Assembly: GCA_003313425.1 (NCBI GenBank)
Contig: NHZP01000012.1
Coordinates: 1,054,001 to 1,118,000, forward strand
DNA length: 64,000 bases
Reading direction: 5' to 3'
From: Pseudopyrenochaeta lycopersici
Lineage: Eukaryota > Ascomycota > Dothideomycetes > Pleosporales > Pseudopyrenochaetaceae
In this document: in pieces, positions 45,819-56,806 of the stretch
Layout: each line of letters begins with the position of its first letter
How positions within the stretch are numbered: the first letter of the stretch is position 1
Notes under the pieces: generated by a model
What the model saw: the letters and a program-made list of their open reading frames with translations, nothing else
Told to the model about the DNA's origin: nothing
Databases searched by the model: none
Program-made: the position numbers and the translations under genes

Positions 45819-46353
45819 AGGGGTGAGAACATCTTGAACCCATTCGGTTTCCTTCTTATCTTACTGCTTTTGGCCCGGGATGTCTGCTAATATGCAACAT
45901 CCTCACGATATACGAGAAATGGTCTAACTTACAACGGCCTCAGATGGTGCTTCAAATCCCGTGTAACGTTCTACAAAAGTGCACAATCGGTGAACTCTAT
46001 GCGAGGTGGTTGCTTTTCGACCGAGGAATGGGGTTGGCATAGTGCATTCGGCTGCAATCCTGTTCGCCTCGGACACTAGCATGCATGAATGGGACCTAAA
46101 AATTGATAATCACTCTCTTTTCCATTCCAATAATGGAATTCGTGTATCATTAAGTGGTTGCACTCCGACCAAAATTGAGAGAGCACTCTAAGTGGTTTCT
46201 GCTTTTGGTTGCAGCCATCGCTTGCATGACGATGCGGGCATATATGACCACCTGTGATATTATAAAATTCGTTTGATAACCTGGCAAGGGTTTCAAGTAC
46301 AACATTCGCTCATACATTCTCGTTCTTCTTGTTGTCTTGTTGAAGCTTGGATT
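45819..46353. other. Intergenic, divergent promoters
   Basis: These 535 bases separate the A1-like gene from the putative small secreted protein. A TATA-like TATAAAAT lies at about 46259-46266, some 90 bases before the ATG at 46354. If the A1-like gene has a leader exon with a signal peptide it would lie here on the minus strand, but I could not find one with matching phase. Confidence 0.4.
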
Positions 46354-46684
46354 ATGCTGCTCATCACATTACTCGGCCTTTTCATTGTCAGCGCTTTCCC
46401 TCGGTGTCAGTACCTATCTTCACCATTGTGGCTAGATATTTATTCAAAAAAGCTTCCCTAACAAGACTGCAGCAACGGTCCTCCCTCAAAACAGCAATAG
46501 CAAGTCTGCACCAGTTAGTACGCTCACGCGCATACCGTCGACCAATACCTTCAAGTGCCTCTGTGAGTCATTCAAAGGTCGGTGTCCGTCAAATGTTAGC
46601 GTAGTGGAGAAAGTCACCGCGACAGTGACAGTAAAATCACAGCATCACATTTCAGCAGCTCGTACAAGCACCAGCTGCCCGTGA
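46354..46684 (+). CDS. Candidate small secreted protein, about 87 aa
   Basis: Two exons (46354-46405 and 46473-46684) join across a 67-base intron with a GTCAGT donor and a classical CTAAC...CTGCAG end. The result is 87 residues. The first 17 codons form a signal-peptide-like segment (LLITLLGLFIVSAFP). The mature part is rich in Ser, Thr and Val, with closely spaced cysteines (KCLC, RC and a terminal SC). A TATA-like box is about 90 bases upstream. The stop overlaps a strong donor-like GTGAGT at 46681, so the gene may instead continue into another exon near 46736 that adds two more cysteines. No family is recognised. The model rests on splice logic alone and may be wrong. Confidence 0.4.
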
Positions 46685-47326
46685 GTAGTATAGGCACTTG
46701 AGAGGCGTGCTGAGCTGATGCTATACTTGAAGACATTCATACTGTGTTCAAAACGCCTGTGGTGAAACTAAGCCCACTAGCTACAATTCCCCCAAGAGCC
46801 ACAGCAGGCCAAAAGATGAGGATATGTGGCGGGTAGGCACTCCCGCCGCAAGGGGTGAAAAACATCCCATTAAGACTATTTTGGACCATCGCAAAAAGAG
46901 ATAACGGGCATTTATTGCCCATTATGAATAATGACGAGCGCCTATCTTCCCAAACACGTGCAACTTTTGATGAATTTAGAAGAAATTTGCAAAAGTGGGG
47001 GGGTAGATTCCTGGGGCAATTAATCTCTTTGTCAGCAGGATTCAAGCCATTGTTCCCGCAATCATGCCGTTACACCCTTATTTTTGGCGACCACGAGAGC
47101 AGTGTGCTAGACTCTTGTCAAGCGGTCTTGAATTCCGCATCACTATTTTTGACGCGATCCTCACCAGCGCCGACCAATCGCCACTACCTGCTACACAGCG
47201 TCGGCCCAGCTCTTATATGAATATCTTGGCACGCAGCCTCAACTGTAGTCACCCTTAACCATACGGTAAGACTCCACCTAAACCGGAGTCACAACGAAGA
47301 TCTCGGAACAAAGTGGACTGAGATGT

Positions 47327-47364
47327 AGCGGAGTTCGGATTGCTTCGAGCGATCCGATACCGCT
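47327..47364. promoter_or_regulatory. Nested inverted repeat, candidate regulator site
   Basis: An outer AGCGG/CCGCT pair encloses an inner exact TCGGAT/ATCCGA pair with 11 bases between the inner arms. CGG and CCG triplets in inverted orientation are typical zinc-cluster half-sites. The site lies about 255-290 bases upstream of the transporter ATG. Confidence 0.45.
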
Positions 47365-47389
47365 TGAGCGGGGCAATTCTAGCCATACA

Positions 47390-47405
47390 TCGGGACTGGT
47401 CCCGA
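47390..47405. promoter_or_regulatory. Perfect palindrome, candidate Zn2Cys6 operator
   Basis: TCGGGAC and GTCCCGA are exact reverse complements separated by TG, giving CGG-N8-CCG. It lies about 214 bases before the start codon of the transporter and 26 bases from the nested repeat upstream, so the two may form one regulatory module. Confidence 0.45.
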
Positions 47406-47618
47406 CATGGCGATCTATCAACATTAGGCTCCCGATAGGGCGTGCTGCGTTTCGCTGTCATAGGTGCATGAGCGAAAACGGACTAAATATCCAGCTTCGC
47501 ATAATTACATGTCTGCTTTTGAGATGCCGCAACACCCTCGAACCCGGATGTCAGAACATTGAGGTGCGTCAAACACCACTGTAAAGAAACCAATACAAGA
47601 ATCGGATTTCGAAGCAAC

Positions 47619-49106
47619 ATGGACCCAACAGCAAATCCAGCAGTGCAAATGCAGGATATGCCGGCTTCTAACGATGGCAAAATCTACGCCGAACCCGATG
47701 AGATATGGGATGGCCTGCGACGTACAGTGTCCAGAATGACAGGCGGATCGATAGCTGGGAGCGAAGAGAAGCACTCTGCCCATCACGTAGTAGAAACCCA
47801 ATCGCGCAGCCGACCACGATCACAGCGAACGCAGCCAATAGATATGCAAGAGGAAGAACTTGCCATCCCAATCGTCGACGCTGAAGACGATTTCCCGGAA
47901 GGTGGTTTGCGGGCTTGGCTAGTCGTCGCATCAGCATGGCTTCTTTTATTCCCATCATTCGGCTTTATGGTGTCTGTTGGAACGCTGCAAGACTACTGGA
48001 GTCAACACCAGCTATCACACATGACGGCTCGCGATATCGGATGGATTCCCTCGGTCTTCGTGTACCTTTCCCTTGCGCTGGGTATCTGGGTGGGACCACT
48101 TTTCGATCGTTATGGCCCTCGGTGGATAGCGCTGACCGGGAGCATCGGGTTTTTGCTGATGGTGTTTTTGCTAGCTGAGTGTGACACATTCTGGCAGATG
48201 ATCTTGTGCTGCGGTGTGCTCGGGGGCGTTTCAGGTGCCATGTTGACAACAACAAGCCTAGCAGTGGTCGCTCAATGGTTCAAGAAACGGAGAGGCCTTA
48301 CCCAGGGTATCGCGATGATGGGGTCATCATGTGGTGGCCTGACCCTTCCATTGATGCTGCAACAAACCCTTCCAAGGTATGGTTATGCTTGGTCTCTCCG
48401 AATCATTGGCTTCATGTTCCTTCTCTGCTTCGTTGTCGGGAACACACTCATGAAAGCTCGCATCCCACCGGCTGCCGCCGCGAAGAAGAAAGCCATCATC
48501 TCTCTTTCAATATATGGCGACCTTCGACTGAGTCTATTTACTATGAGTGTTTTTGGGTTTGAGATCGTACTTTTCGGTGCACTAGGAATTTTACCCACCT
48601 ATGCCACTCTAAGCACGAGTTTCCCAACAGCCACTGGCTATAATCTCATCTCGGTTCTAAATGGTGTTTCTTGTCTCGGGCGTCTGCTACCAGGATACGT
48701 TGCGGACAAGATTGGGAGGTTCAACACACTGCTGATTATGATTGTTTTTACGCTTCTCTGGATGTTAGTGCTGTGGCTACCATTGGGTACCTCATCACTC
48801 GCCGCATTGTACTCATTCGCGGCCCTGTTCGGTTTTGGAACCGGGAGTTGGATGGCACTCACGCCCGCATGTCTTGGGCAACTATGCCGCGCTGATGAGT
48901 TTGGGCGCTACTATGGGTCGATGTATTTCGTTGCTAGCCTTGCTACGCTTGTGTGTATCCCAATTAGCGGTGAGCTTGTTGAAACGGTCGGGGCGCAGTC
49001 CATGGTCGCTTTCTTCTGTGCGATATTGGGATTAAGTCTGGTCAGCTTCTTGTTTAGTCGGTGGGCTTGTTTGGGGAAGCGTTGGTCTTTGAAGGTAAAA
49101 GTATAG
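47619..49106 (+). CDS. MFS monocarboxylate-transporter-like permease, 495 aa, intronless
   Basis: One exon encodes 495 residues. The ATG at 47619 is the first true ATG giving a typical hydrophilic N-terminus of about 100 residues, rich in acidic residues and ending PEGGLRAWLVVASAW, the TM1 entry signature of fungal monocarboxylate-type carriers. Other family features are TLQDYWSQHQL, the TM2-3 loop GPLFDRYGPRW, AQWFKKRRGLTQGIAMMGSS in the first half, and NGVSCLGRLLPGYVADKIGR in the second. About 12 helices are seen. It lacks introns, unlike the related transporter at 33.9-35.3 kb, with which it shares family but little close identity, so they are not recent duplicates. Two CGG/CCG palindromes lie upstream. 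It may transport small carboxylates. Confidence 0.92.
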   Translation: MDPTANPAVQMQDMPASNDGKIYAEPDEIWDGLRRTVSRMTGGSIAGSEEKHSAHHVVETQSRSRPRSQRTQPIDMQEEELAIPIVDAEDDFPEGGLRAWLVVASAWLLLFPSFGFMVSVGTLQDYWSQHQLSHMTARDIGWIPSVFVYLSLALGIWVGPLFDRYGPRWIALTGSIGFLLMVFLLAECDTFWQMILCCGVLGGVSGAMLTTTSLAVVAQWFKKRRGLTQGIAMMGSSCGGLTLPLMLQQTLPRYGYAWSLRIIGFMFLLCFVVGNTLMKARIPPAAAAKKKAIISLSIYGDLRLSLFTMSVFGFEIVLFGALGILPTYATLSTSFPTATGYNLISVLNGVSCLGRLLPGYVADKIGRFNTLLIMIVFTLLWMLVLWLPLGTSSLAALYSFAALFGFGTGSWMALTPACLGQLCRADEFGRYYGSMYFVASLATLVCIPISGELVETVGAQSMVAFFCAILGLSLVSFLFSRWACLGKRWSLKVKV

Positions 49107-52100
49107 CTAGGAACGCTATGCGTGATAGCTTAATTACGAGTAACGAATATATCAAGACTGGTTTTGTGTTCACACTAAATGAGAATGTCGACCGAGATCA
49201 AATATGCAGTGATAATTCTATTTTACAGATTGTATATCAATTGTTTTAGTCCGGGGTATGCTGAAAATGGCGCTAGCATAGTAGGCTGCGCTGCCACCTT
49301 TCACCTATTGTTTCGACATATCTTCAGACCTAGGGGAAACTCGATCCTTGACATTACGCAAAGTCCACTCCTATTGTGTAGCCTGTGGGCATTTCACGCC
49401 ACAATAAGGAAGGCGATGAATGCATCGTACTCTGCGAGCCACGCAATGAAGGTACAGCAAGAAAATCCAACTGCACAACTTCAAGGCTCAACAAGCGAAG
49501 CACATATTCTAGGCGGTGAGATTAAGATCACCAAGTCAGTCCGATAGAATATTGCGTACATCTGACGGAGATATTAACAATAGTTGTACAAAGCTGTACA
49601 AAACGGTGTAAGTATTCATCGCCGACATTACAGCTCCTAGTTACTTTCGAGATGCAATTCCACTATACTAATTCATCCAAACCCCATACCAGAACTAAAA
49701 CGTGTCCTAAAACTTGATTATTGAACCTATTTTGACCTCCTAAAAGCCATTAGACTTCTTCAATTTTAGAATATCCAATCCGGATGATATCGTTTTGAGC
49801 TCGATGAAGTTTCTAGTCGTCGTGACAACACTGCCCTCTTGCAGCTGCTAAAATATGACACCAACCCTCAACTCGTCATCATCACGCGTTAAAGTGGGAT
49901 GAACCGTATTATTGAAGAAATCGAGTCCCGAACCGGCGTCAACCACGTGTGCTGGGTAAATTAAGAGAGATTGCTTCGAAGTTCGCTCAATAGATTGAGA
50001 TACCAACCTTCTACGTAAGCTGTACGCATGTGCTTGAAGCGAAATACTTCCGCCTGCCAGAAAAATGTGGGAGTCGACTCGGATTTTCTGTTCATTGGCC
50101 GCAAATATACTAAATCCACCATGTCCCTTGGAATTTAGTTACAGATAACCTCAGGGGACAGCCTGGGGGTATTGACAATTGGCATCATGAGTGCTGCGAC
50201 GCTGCCATGTCCTTATTGGTCAGCACTCTCGAAATGTGTTAGAAGCAAATATCCTTGCCAATACAGTGGGGCCGGTGCTTTTGATTCTTGGATACACTGG
50301 AAGCACATTCCACGCTCTGTATGATGGATTAACACCCCCAGCGAATCTAGGTTCAGCTTGGCAGACTTATTTTTTGAAGAAGGCTTTTCTTGTTTCGTTG
50401 CCTATTCTCTTCGTGCTGAAGGCTCCGGTGGATTTCCTCATTAAGACTCCAGTTTGAAACTGGGACTGTGTTCTGTAAACTGGAGGGCTCAGTGTCACAA
50501 TGGTGGCTCCGTTTTCTTAGCGCTGGTAACAGTATTAATGCGTCTTTGATTGTTCCTTCTTGAACAGGAAGATCCTTTGCCAGCTCCTGGAAATTAATTT
50601 TATTGAACGAGTGTATACGTAAGATGACTATTTTGCGGTAAAATTGCAATTCGATGACCTCCAGATCTGTGCTCCCAGATCAAGCGGCGGATTTCTGTGA
50701 TAGATTTAGGAGCCTCTACCCCATTGAGGTTGAAATACAGCATTACATTTAGCCATCTTCACAGATTGTTCATTATTGAGGCCGCATTCGGAGATTTTTC
50801 GTCGCTAGCGTCTCCGTTTGGGTATAGTAATAGAAGTCACTGGCTGTGCAGATTCCACAAACTCTTACAGACTTAAGCCAGTTTCTCTCACGATAATCTC
50901 AGCAGGTTTTTAGTCTTCATACCAAACGATACACCATGGCCAAGTGTGTAGCCTGACTGAGAGTTCTTGATGACTGCTTGGTTTGGGAAAATGACTGGGT
51001 CGTGGAAAGAAAGAGACGAACGACAGAGAACACTTCAAATCGCGGCAAGCTTGACAGGATGCACTTGCAACCATCGAATCTGTCCTAAAGCCACTTCAGA
51101 AAATGATGATAGCTTTGCCCAATAGAACATGATTCTTGGGTCGAGAATACTGTTTGGAGGTATTTTGCACATATGTGCATTGCGGCGATGGTCAGTGCCG
51201 GGGTGTCCAAGCAGGTAGCAATATAACAGTCGCCGCAGTCGTGTAAATGTCGACAGCAACGACGTGTGTTCACATACAAGCTTGAGAAAAAACTCTGTGG
51301 CTGGTTAGATATGGCATGCACGCATTTTCATCGCACATCTGAGCTTTACCGTTTCAGAGGTGTTGAAATTGTAGAGGTTTAGCATGTGGCCTAGAATAGA
51401 ATCAAGGAACTCGTATCTTGCTTAGACAAGGGGATTATATCCCTAGTTTAGGTGCATACCCTGGGTTACTAAAGGTTGTAACGCTGTTGAGTTGAGAAAG
51501 AGACTCTTTCTTGTCCCAATTTTCTATGTACTCAATTAAAGTTGTTTGTCCGGGACAATGAGAGCTGTTGCCTATTTTCAAGAACTCCTTGTGTCTGGCC
51601 GGAACGCATGTTTATATGACATACAATAATGTCTGATTATGCAAAGAACCGAAACTCTAACACCTGTCATTTCTGGCAGTAATTACTTCCATTGTCGCAG
51701 AACAGCGCTTTCGCCGAGAGACATTCCTAGATGCGACATGTAGTGGTGCAGACAAGGCCGAATTCGTTACTGCTAGCTTACTCGCAGGCCTTATTCTCCT
51801 CTTTTCGGCTTCCTTTGTTCTTGCCTTATTCAGGCTATAAAGGTCGTTGTAGACAGTCTTCACCTCGTCCCAAGGTACCGCGAGCGGTGCGGTATTGTTC
51901 AGGATGCTCCTCGACTCTAATGGGCGCGGATGTAGGAACTGCACCGCGAATAATCTGGATACTAAATCATGAAATCGCGAGCGGGGACAAATTGCCTTAA
52001 AGAGCGAAGACATGGGCACTGGCACTGGGATCAGCTGGAGTGGTCCTTGCCCCGCCAAGTCTCTTCGTCAAATTGGAGCGAACGTTTGATCACTTTTCCC

Positions 52101-52640
52101 CCTCAACCTCCTCAAGGTCTACAAGTGCAATACGCGATGCACACTTAGGATGTGAGCTGAGACATTTACCGCTCGCTACATTTCAGCATGATTTCACGCG
52201 AGTCTTTAAAGGACCAGTCAGTCCTTGGGTCAAGGGTGTCGTTCTCAAATCGTCATTGAGACGATAAGCTAACACTCGTTACAGACAGCGCACCCGATGG
52301 AGCAAGCAGTTTTCCATTTAACCATACCCACTCGAGTTTTTTCACCCCTATTAGGATGCGCGTCAAAATTGCCAGTACTGTACAGCAAACAAGAAATACG
52401 AATCACTCATTCCAAAGACAGCTCCATCATGATTGCGACCATTTTGTAGCCGTACCATCAGCGCCATCAATTGAAGAAAAGCCCCATTCTTCATCAAATA
52501 GTCGACCATGTGTACCATCTTTGATCCTCCTCTGCCAGAACGCCAAAGCACATGAATCCAATTCTTTTCCAATCAGCGCGTTTGCGAAGTTTCGGCTTGA
52601 CTTTTAATCAACTGCCAACTACACACATCAATAATGGCTT
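49107..52640. other. Gene-poor interval
   Basis: About 3.5 kb without a supported gene. An 88-codon plus-strand frame at 50191-50457 has a hydrophobic stretch (NTVGPVLLILGY), and a 133-codon minus-strand frame at 51657-52058 is basic. Neither shows a recognisable domain or convincing splice partners. No inverted or direct repeats were found by eye. The interval separates the accessory left part of the window from the housekeeping right part. Confidence 0.4.
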
Positions 52641-53610
52641 TTAGGACCTGTTCCTGGCACTGCGCCTTGGTTGACCATCGGCGGTCGCAGCCTTCTTCGG
52701 CTGCTTCTTATGAGCGGAGTCTTTCTTCTCCTTCTTGGGGCGACCAGCCTTCTTAGGCTTGCTCTTGGGTTCACCATCATCTTCGCCTTCAGCGCCATCT
52801 GTCTTTGTCTTCTTCGACGCAGGCTCCTCCTTCTCGGCGTCAGAATCGGCGCCATTGGTTGCCTCGGCAGCCGAGTCTTCAGCCTTGCGCTTCGAACCGG
52901 CTTTTGACTCATCCAGCTGCGTCTCGCTGGGTTTCTCGTCCGCTTTAGTGGCATCTTTGACTTCATCCTCCTTGGATGTCTCTGCTTTAGGCTCGCCATT
53001 TGTTTGAGCACTGTCTTTCTTGTCTTCAGTAGCTGGAGCTTCCTTCATCTCTTTGTCCTTCTCCTCGGCTTCTGCCGGCTTCTCGTCATCCTTCTTCTCT
53101 GACTCTGCCTTGCCTTCTTCAGCCTCAGGCTCGGCCTGCTTTTCTTCTTCCTTCGACTCGTCCTTGGACTGTTGACCATTGGCGCCTTCGGCCTTCTTGT
53201 CGACCTGGAGCTCAGATGCGCGCTTCACGACATCGTTACCGGGCCTCGTGATGTGGACAGCAGGGTTTTCGGGGTCGGCATTCTTCTTGATAGTGTTGCC
53301 GCGATGGGACTCGATGGCGATCTCGCCGTGCTCCTTGACCTCGGCAACCTCGCCGCTCGGTTGACCTGAGCCCCAGTTCCATGAGACTAGAAACATATTA
53401 GCACTAGATTCCCTTTCTAGATGAAAGCGCGATTGATGGTATGTATGCCGAACAATTGCGCGCAAATCTGAACTCGGTGTAAGATAGGAGCGCATTGCGC
53501 CAAACTCCGTGCTGCCACCGAGCAGCGACTAGATATTGGAAGAGCCATCGGAATGAGGGGAATCAGAACCGCGTACCTTGGTCTCCCTTCTGGATCTCGG
53601 TGTCAGTCAT
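52641..53610 (-). CDS. HVA1/DUF2945 (Tudor-like) family protein with charged tail, 259 aa
   Basis: Two exons (53610-53577 and 53386-52641) join across a 190-base intron to give 259 residues. The N-terminus MTDTEIQKGDQVSWNWGSGQPSGEV followed by AIESHRGNTIKKNADPENPAV matches the short Tudor-like domain of the hypervirulence-associated (DUF2945) family. The remaining ~190 residues are low-complexity and rich in Lys, Glu and Ala. They hold several probable nuclear localisation signals (SKRKAED, KKAGRPKKEKK); the GRPKK string also resembles an AT-hook. The family name comes from one fungal report and does not show a virulence role here; a nuclear or chromatin-associated role is inferred from the tail. 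The intron is the longest called with confidence in this window. Confidence 0.85.
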
Positions 53611-54265
53611 GGTGTGTGTTGTCGCTCTGCAATTGCAGCTGGAATGAGATGACGTGATGCTTCAAAAGCCGTTTTCAGCGTCGCAAGAGTGAGGTCAAAG
53701 GGCAATTAATGCGTGTAGGGAAGAAAATGAAGGAGAGAAGCTTAGAGATGATGCGCGAATGGGTATGAGATGCGCAACTGTGAAGAGGAAGAAGGGTGGT
53801 GGTTGAGGAATCAGGAACCCGAGTGCTACGAGGTGAGCTCCAGGGCGGAAAGCTGCGAAACATGACCATGCTGACATCTGATTGGACAAGAGAGGACCTT
53901 CCCCATACTAAGTGGCTGGCAGCGATCGGGCCACGGCGTCATCGCCCGTTCGCCTGCATGGCTAAATCGGGAACGCGTGGCGATCTACCGAGAGGTCCGT
54001 GCGCCCTGGGAATTATACGAGATTGCGGTGCATTCTCCAAAGCTTTCCAACCATTGGTGACTTTTCAGGAATTAGAAGTTAAGAAAGTATTTCTAGAAGA
54101 GATTTCAAGTTTCGCGTGTTGATTCCTTGTTATGGGAGGACGGCTTCCCTACAATGACAATCTCCTGAGCTCGGATCGCCTCTTCCCCACGGTCACGTAG
54201 TATAAACAGCACAGGTGTGTAAGGTGACGCCTCGGTATCTTTGACGGCTTGATTATTCTGCATGC
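53611..54265. other. Intergenic region
   Basis: About 650 bases upstream of the DUF2945 gene. It contains a purine-rich stretch (about 53700-53830) on the plus strand, i.e. a pyrimidine-rich leader on the gene's strand. I see nothing else that can be named. Confidence 0.4.
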
Positions 54266-54568
54266 CTAGAGTGAGGTGTCTTTTAGTTCGGCATCACCAG
54301 AAGGGCTTGCTATGGCCGATGGAGTTACTTCCACAGCATCATCGTAAAGTCCTATCAAATCCGCAGCTTTGATGAGCTCGTACAAAATAGGTCTGTCTTT
54401 CGTGTAGGCGTCTTCTTGTAGCCACTGATCCTTGGTTACGCTTTTTACTGGACATCTAACCGTGTGGTCATGACCGAGAAATTGGTCGACAATAAGGCAA
54501 GCGACGAATTCGTTGGTTTCCGTTACAAGGATGCAAGAACCAACCGGAAGAGTAGCACTGTCATCCAT
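54266..54568 (-). CDS. Short hypothetical protein, 100 aa
   Basis: A single 101-codon frame starts at the ATG at 54568. The sequence reads like a natural acidic soluble protein: beta-rich N-terminal half (SCILVTETNEFVACLIVD), helical second half (PILYELIKAADLIGLYDDA). It has three cysteines, no signal peptide and no membrane segment. I do not recognise a family. It lies beside a decayed gene, so it could itself be a remnant. No splice signals are needed to explain it. Function unknown. Confidence 0.35.
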   Translation of the reverse strand: MDDSATLPVGSCILVTETNEFVACLIVDQFLGHDHTVRCPVKSVTKDQWLQEDAYTKDRPILYELIKAADLIGLYDDAVEVTPSAIASPSGDAELKDTSL

Positions 54569-54884
54569 AGGACTCTCTGCAAATCTTAGATGCCTAGCCT
54601 CTTCTATTCAGAGGGATCAAGGTTCTGCAAGTCCAATGGTTGCTAGATGGCTTATTTCTAACTCGAATCCAGGTGGAGGGAGGCCAGTGTTTGCGATGTC
54701 TGCGAAACCGCAGATTGTGTCTGCTCTGTTCATCTAGGTTTCCATTGGAACAGGAACTTTTCTCGATAGGGATTGATCAAAGGAGAACGTGAACATGACA
54801 AGACTCAACCGTGGCGGCTACTTCTTTCAGACTCATTGCGAGCATTTGCTCTGCGTTGAAGGCTTCGTCGAACGAATGATGTAG
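54569..54884. other. Intergenic region
   Basis: About 316 bases between the short hypothetical gene and the decayed membrane-protein gene. Short frames on both strands look partly protein-like but are interrupted. It may contain the eroded 5' end of the decayed gene. Confidence 0.3.
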
Positions 54885-55761
54885 TTGAGTTTGAGTAAAT
54901 CTGTGCTAGTTTTTATTCAAATTAACTGGCTCATGTTATTTCCTGTATGTATTCAACGTTTCGCTCTCAATGTCGAAGGTCCTAGTGGTTCTCTGGGATA
55001 CATGACGGCGAGTTTACGTCAAAACAATATCTTGCTTTTTGCCGAGATCGATTTTGGGGGAGAGCTGGCACGGTGGGGAAGCGCTCTTGTCAATTTTCGT
55101 GGGATATGAGACGCGATTAGACAGGCAGTGGAGTCCTCATTTCTCACAAGCGACTTGTTAAACGCGCTCAAGTGGAAGTTAGAGCCCTTTAAGGGTAACT
55201 TCGCTTCTGCGTGCGCCGTTCCGGAAAGTGGGGTTGAAAACGAGAAGTTGCTGAAGTATTCGAACTCTGAGCGATGGTGGTAAGCTATTCGGTTGTCTTG
55301 GGAGATTGCGCATTGCTAATGTTCCATGGGATCACGGGTGAGGTGCCTAAAGCTGAGCCCACGCCTGTTCCTGGTATCCCATCTCGACGGCTGCACGTTC
55401 AAGCCTAAACTCTATAGTGCCTACAGTGTCCCTGTTTGCAGTTTTGCCTGTAGCACTAGCTCGGAAATACTAGTCGAACCAACGAGGCAGCGTCAGAGAT
55501 TCTGAATTCTGTCAAACGATTGCAGGAGATATCATGCAGCTCTTGGACTTGTCACGTTCGTATGGCCCACCCTGAAGCATGCTCGACTGTTGCGGATGGG
55601 CTGGTTCTGGATATGGGTGCTTGCTGGTTTCAGTGCCACTTGCGCCTTGCTAAGTATAATTCTCTACTTGGAAGTGTCAAATACGTGGAGCTTCATTGTC
55701 GCATTCGCAGGCGTAATTGCGCAAGCTATTGTGCAACTGAAAGTTATCAATGCAGTTTAGG
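54885..55761 (+). pseudogene. Decayed gene for a membrane protein
   Basis: Protein-like sequence runs across this segment but in changing frames. A first frame (54885-55283) contains an internal TGA at 55107, then continues through ALKWKLEPFKGNFASA to NSERWW before a TAA. A second frame (55274-55408) reads YSVVLGDCALLMFHGITGE. A third gives a hydrophobic stretch (SIVPTVSLFAVLPVALARKY) ending in TAG at 55471. The last part (from about 55528) has GLVTFVWPTLKHARLLRMG followed by two membrane helices and a normal stop at 55759. The internal stops are one C-to-T change from CGA and CAG. No set of introns with matching phases joins all pieces, so an inactivated gene is the simplest reading. An intact multi-exon gene with unusual splice sites cannot be excluded. 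The family is not recognised. Confidence 0.45.
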
Positions 55762-55810
55762 GTTCAGAGGCCAAGTTAGATCTGATTGGGCTATCGTATT
55801 GTACAATGGA

Positions 55811-56806
55811 TTAGGGCCACACTTTTCCTAGCATCGATGCACCAACAGTACCACCTCTTTGGCTATGCTCATAATCAAACGCCTTGACTAGACCCACGAG
55901 ATGGCTCGCTGCTGCTAATACAACTAAGACGTGGAATATCTGATGACTCGAGCCCCAGATGTCGAACTTGCCGGGGCTCCACTTCTCTGGAACCCGAGCC
56001 GCATAGATTGCTGCACCGGTGATATAGAGAACTCCTTGCAGAACAACCCAATCTAATCCAATGCTTGTCCGCAAATGCTGCACACCCCAGAGTTTAATCC
56101 CATGCAACACTGGGAACACTGCAGAAAGGCCCATAAGCACAAACATAAGCGCCCTGAACGGGCGGAGCGCTGGAGTACGAAACTGGGGGTGTGTGGACAC
56201 AATCGACGTGCCCGCAGCCAATGTTGTAATCTACCCTGGTCAGCCCAAAACCCTCACCAGCCAACGAGGAGGCATGCTCACCATGGCCCAATACGTCCTT
56301 CTCAACTCTGGCTCGTCTCCAAATCCATAATATAGAATCGGGATAAAACTTCCCCAGATCAAGAACACAATTCCTAGATAATCCAACTTGTTGCCCCACA
56401 CGGCTACTTCATGCGAATGGTTCTGGATGGTGTGATACGTTGCGCTCATGCCGAGACAAGCAACAGCTCCAGCAAAGTAGCAGCCAAATACCAAGACATC
56501 TTCTCTTGTGGCAGTTTCATACCGCGGCGCCAGAGTTTGGTACAATATGATGGAGGAAATTAAAGCAAAGAGAGCGCCCAGTAGATGTGAATAGATGTTC
56601 ACAGTCTCGTTGTGTAGATATCCCAGGCTCTTCCAGGATTTTGCGTACGAGTTTGATTGAGCTCGGTAGCCAGACTGGATGTAATGGTTGTCTTGTTGCC
56701 ACGGGGAAAGCTCATCCCACAGCAATATGAGTTTCTGTTCGACTTTCTTCTCCAGCTCTTTTCCAGCCTCGGCCGCTTTTGAGGCGGCTTTCTTCGTGGA
56801 TTCCAT
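55811..56806 (-). CDS. Adiponectin-receptor / haemolysin-III family membrane protein (Izh-like), 314 aa
   Basis: Two exons (56806-56282 and 56230-55811) across a 51-base intron give 314 residues. Family motifs are LHNETVNIYSHLLGA before TM1, SATYHTIQNHS after TM2, and GSSHQIFHVLVVLAAASHLVG in the last helix. The histidines of TYHT and HQIFH form the zinc site of the PAQR fold. Seven helices are expected. An N-terminal amphipathic Lys/Glu/Ala-rich stretch (KKAASKAAEAGKELEKKVEQK) may be a coiled coil. Yeast Izh proteins affect zinc and sterol homeostasis, and family members are proposed ceramidase-like hydrolases. The ATG at 56806 was preferred over an upstream TTG. Retention of the intron would create a stop after 14 codons. 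Confidence 0.93.

Larger units (their letters stand above)
46685..47618. other. Intergenic region upstream of the monocarboxylate transporter
   Basis: This 934-base interval has no supported gene. A 121-codon plus-strand frame (46855-47220) and an overlapping minus-strand frame have no known features. The part from about 47270 to 47410 is G+C-richer and carries the two palindromes listed next. Confidence 0.45.

Noticed and set aside
50191..50457. 88-codon frame with a hydrophobic segment
   Set aside because: Too short and isolated; it may be a relic but nothing confirms it.
52628..53011. Minus-strand basic open frame of 127 codons
   Set aside because: Out-of-frame shadow of the Lys/Glu-rich tail of the DUF2945 gene; its Arg/Pro/Lys composition follows from the repetitive codons.
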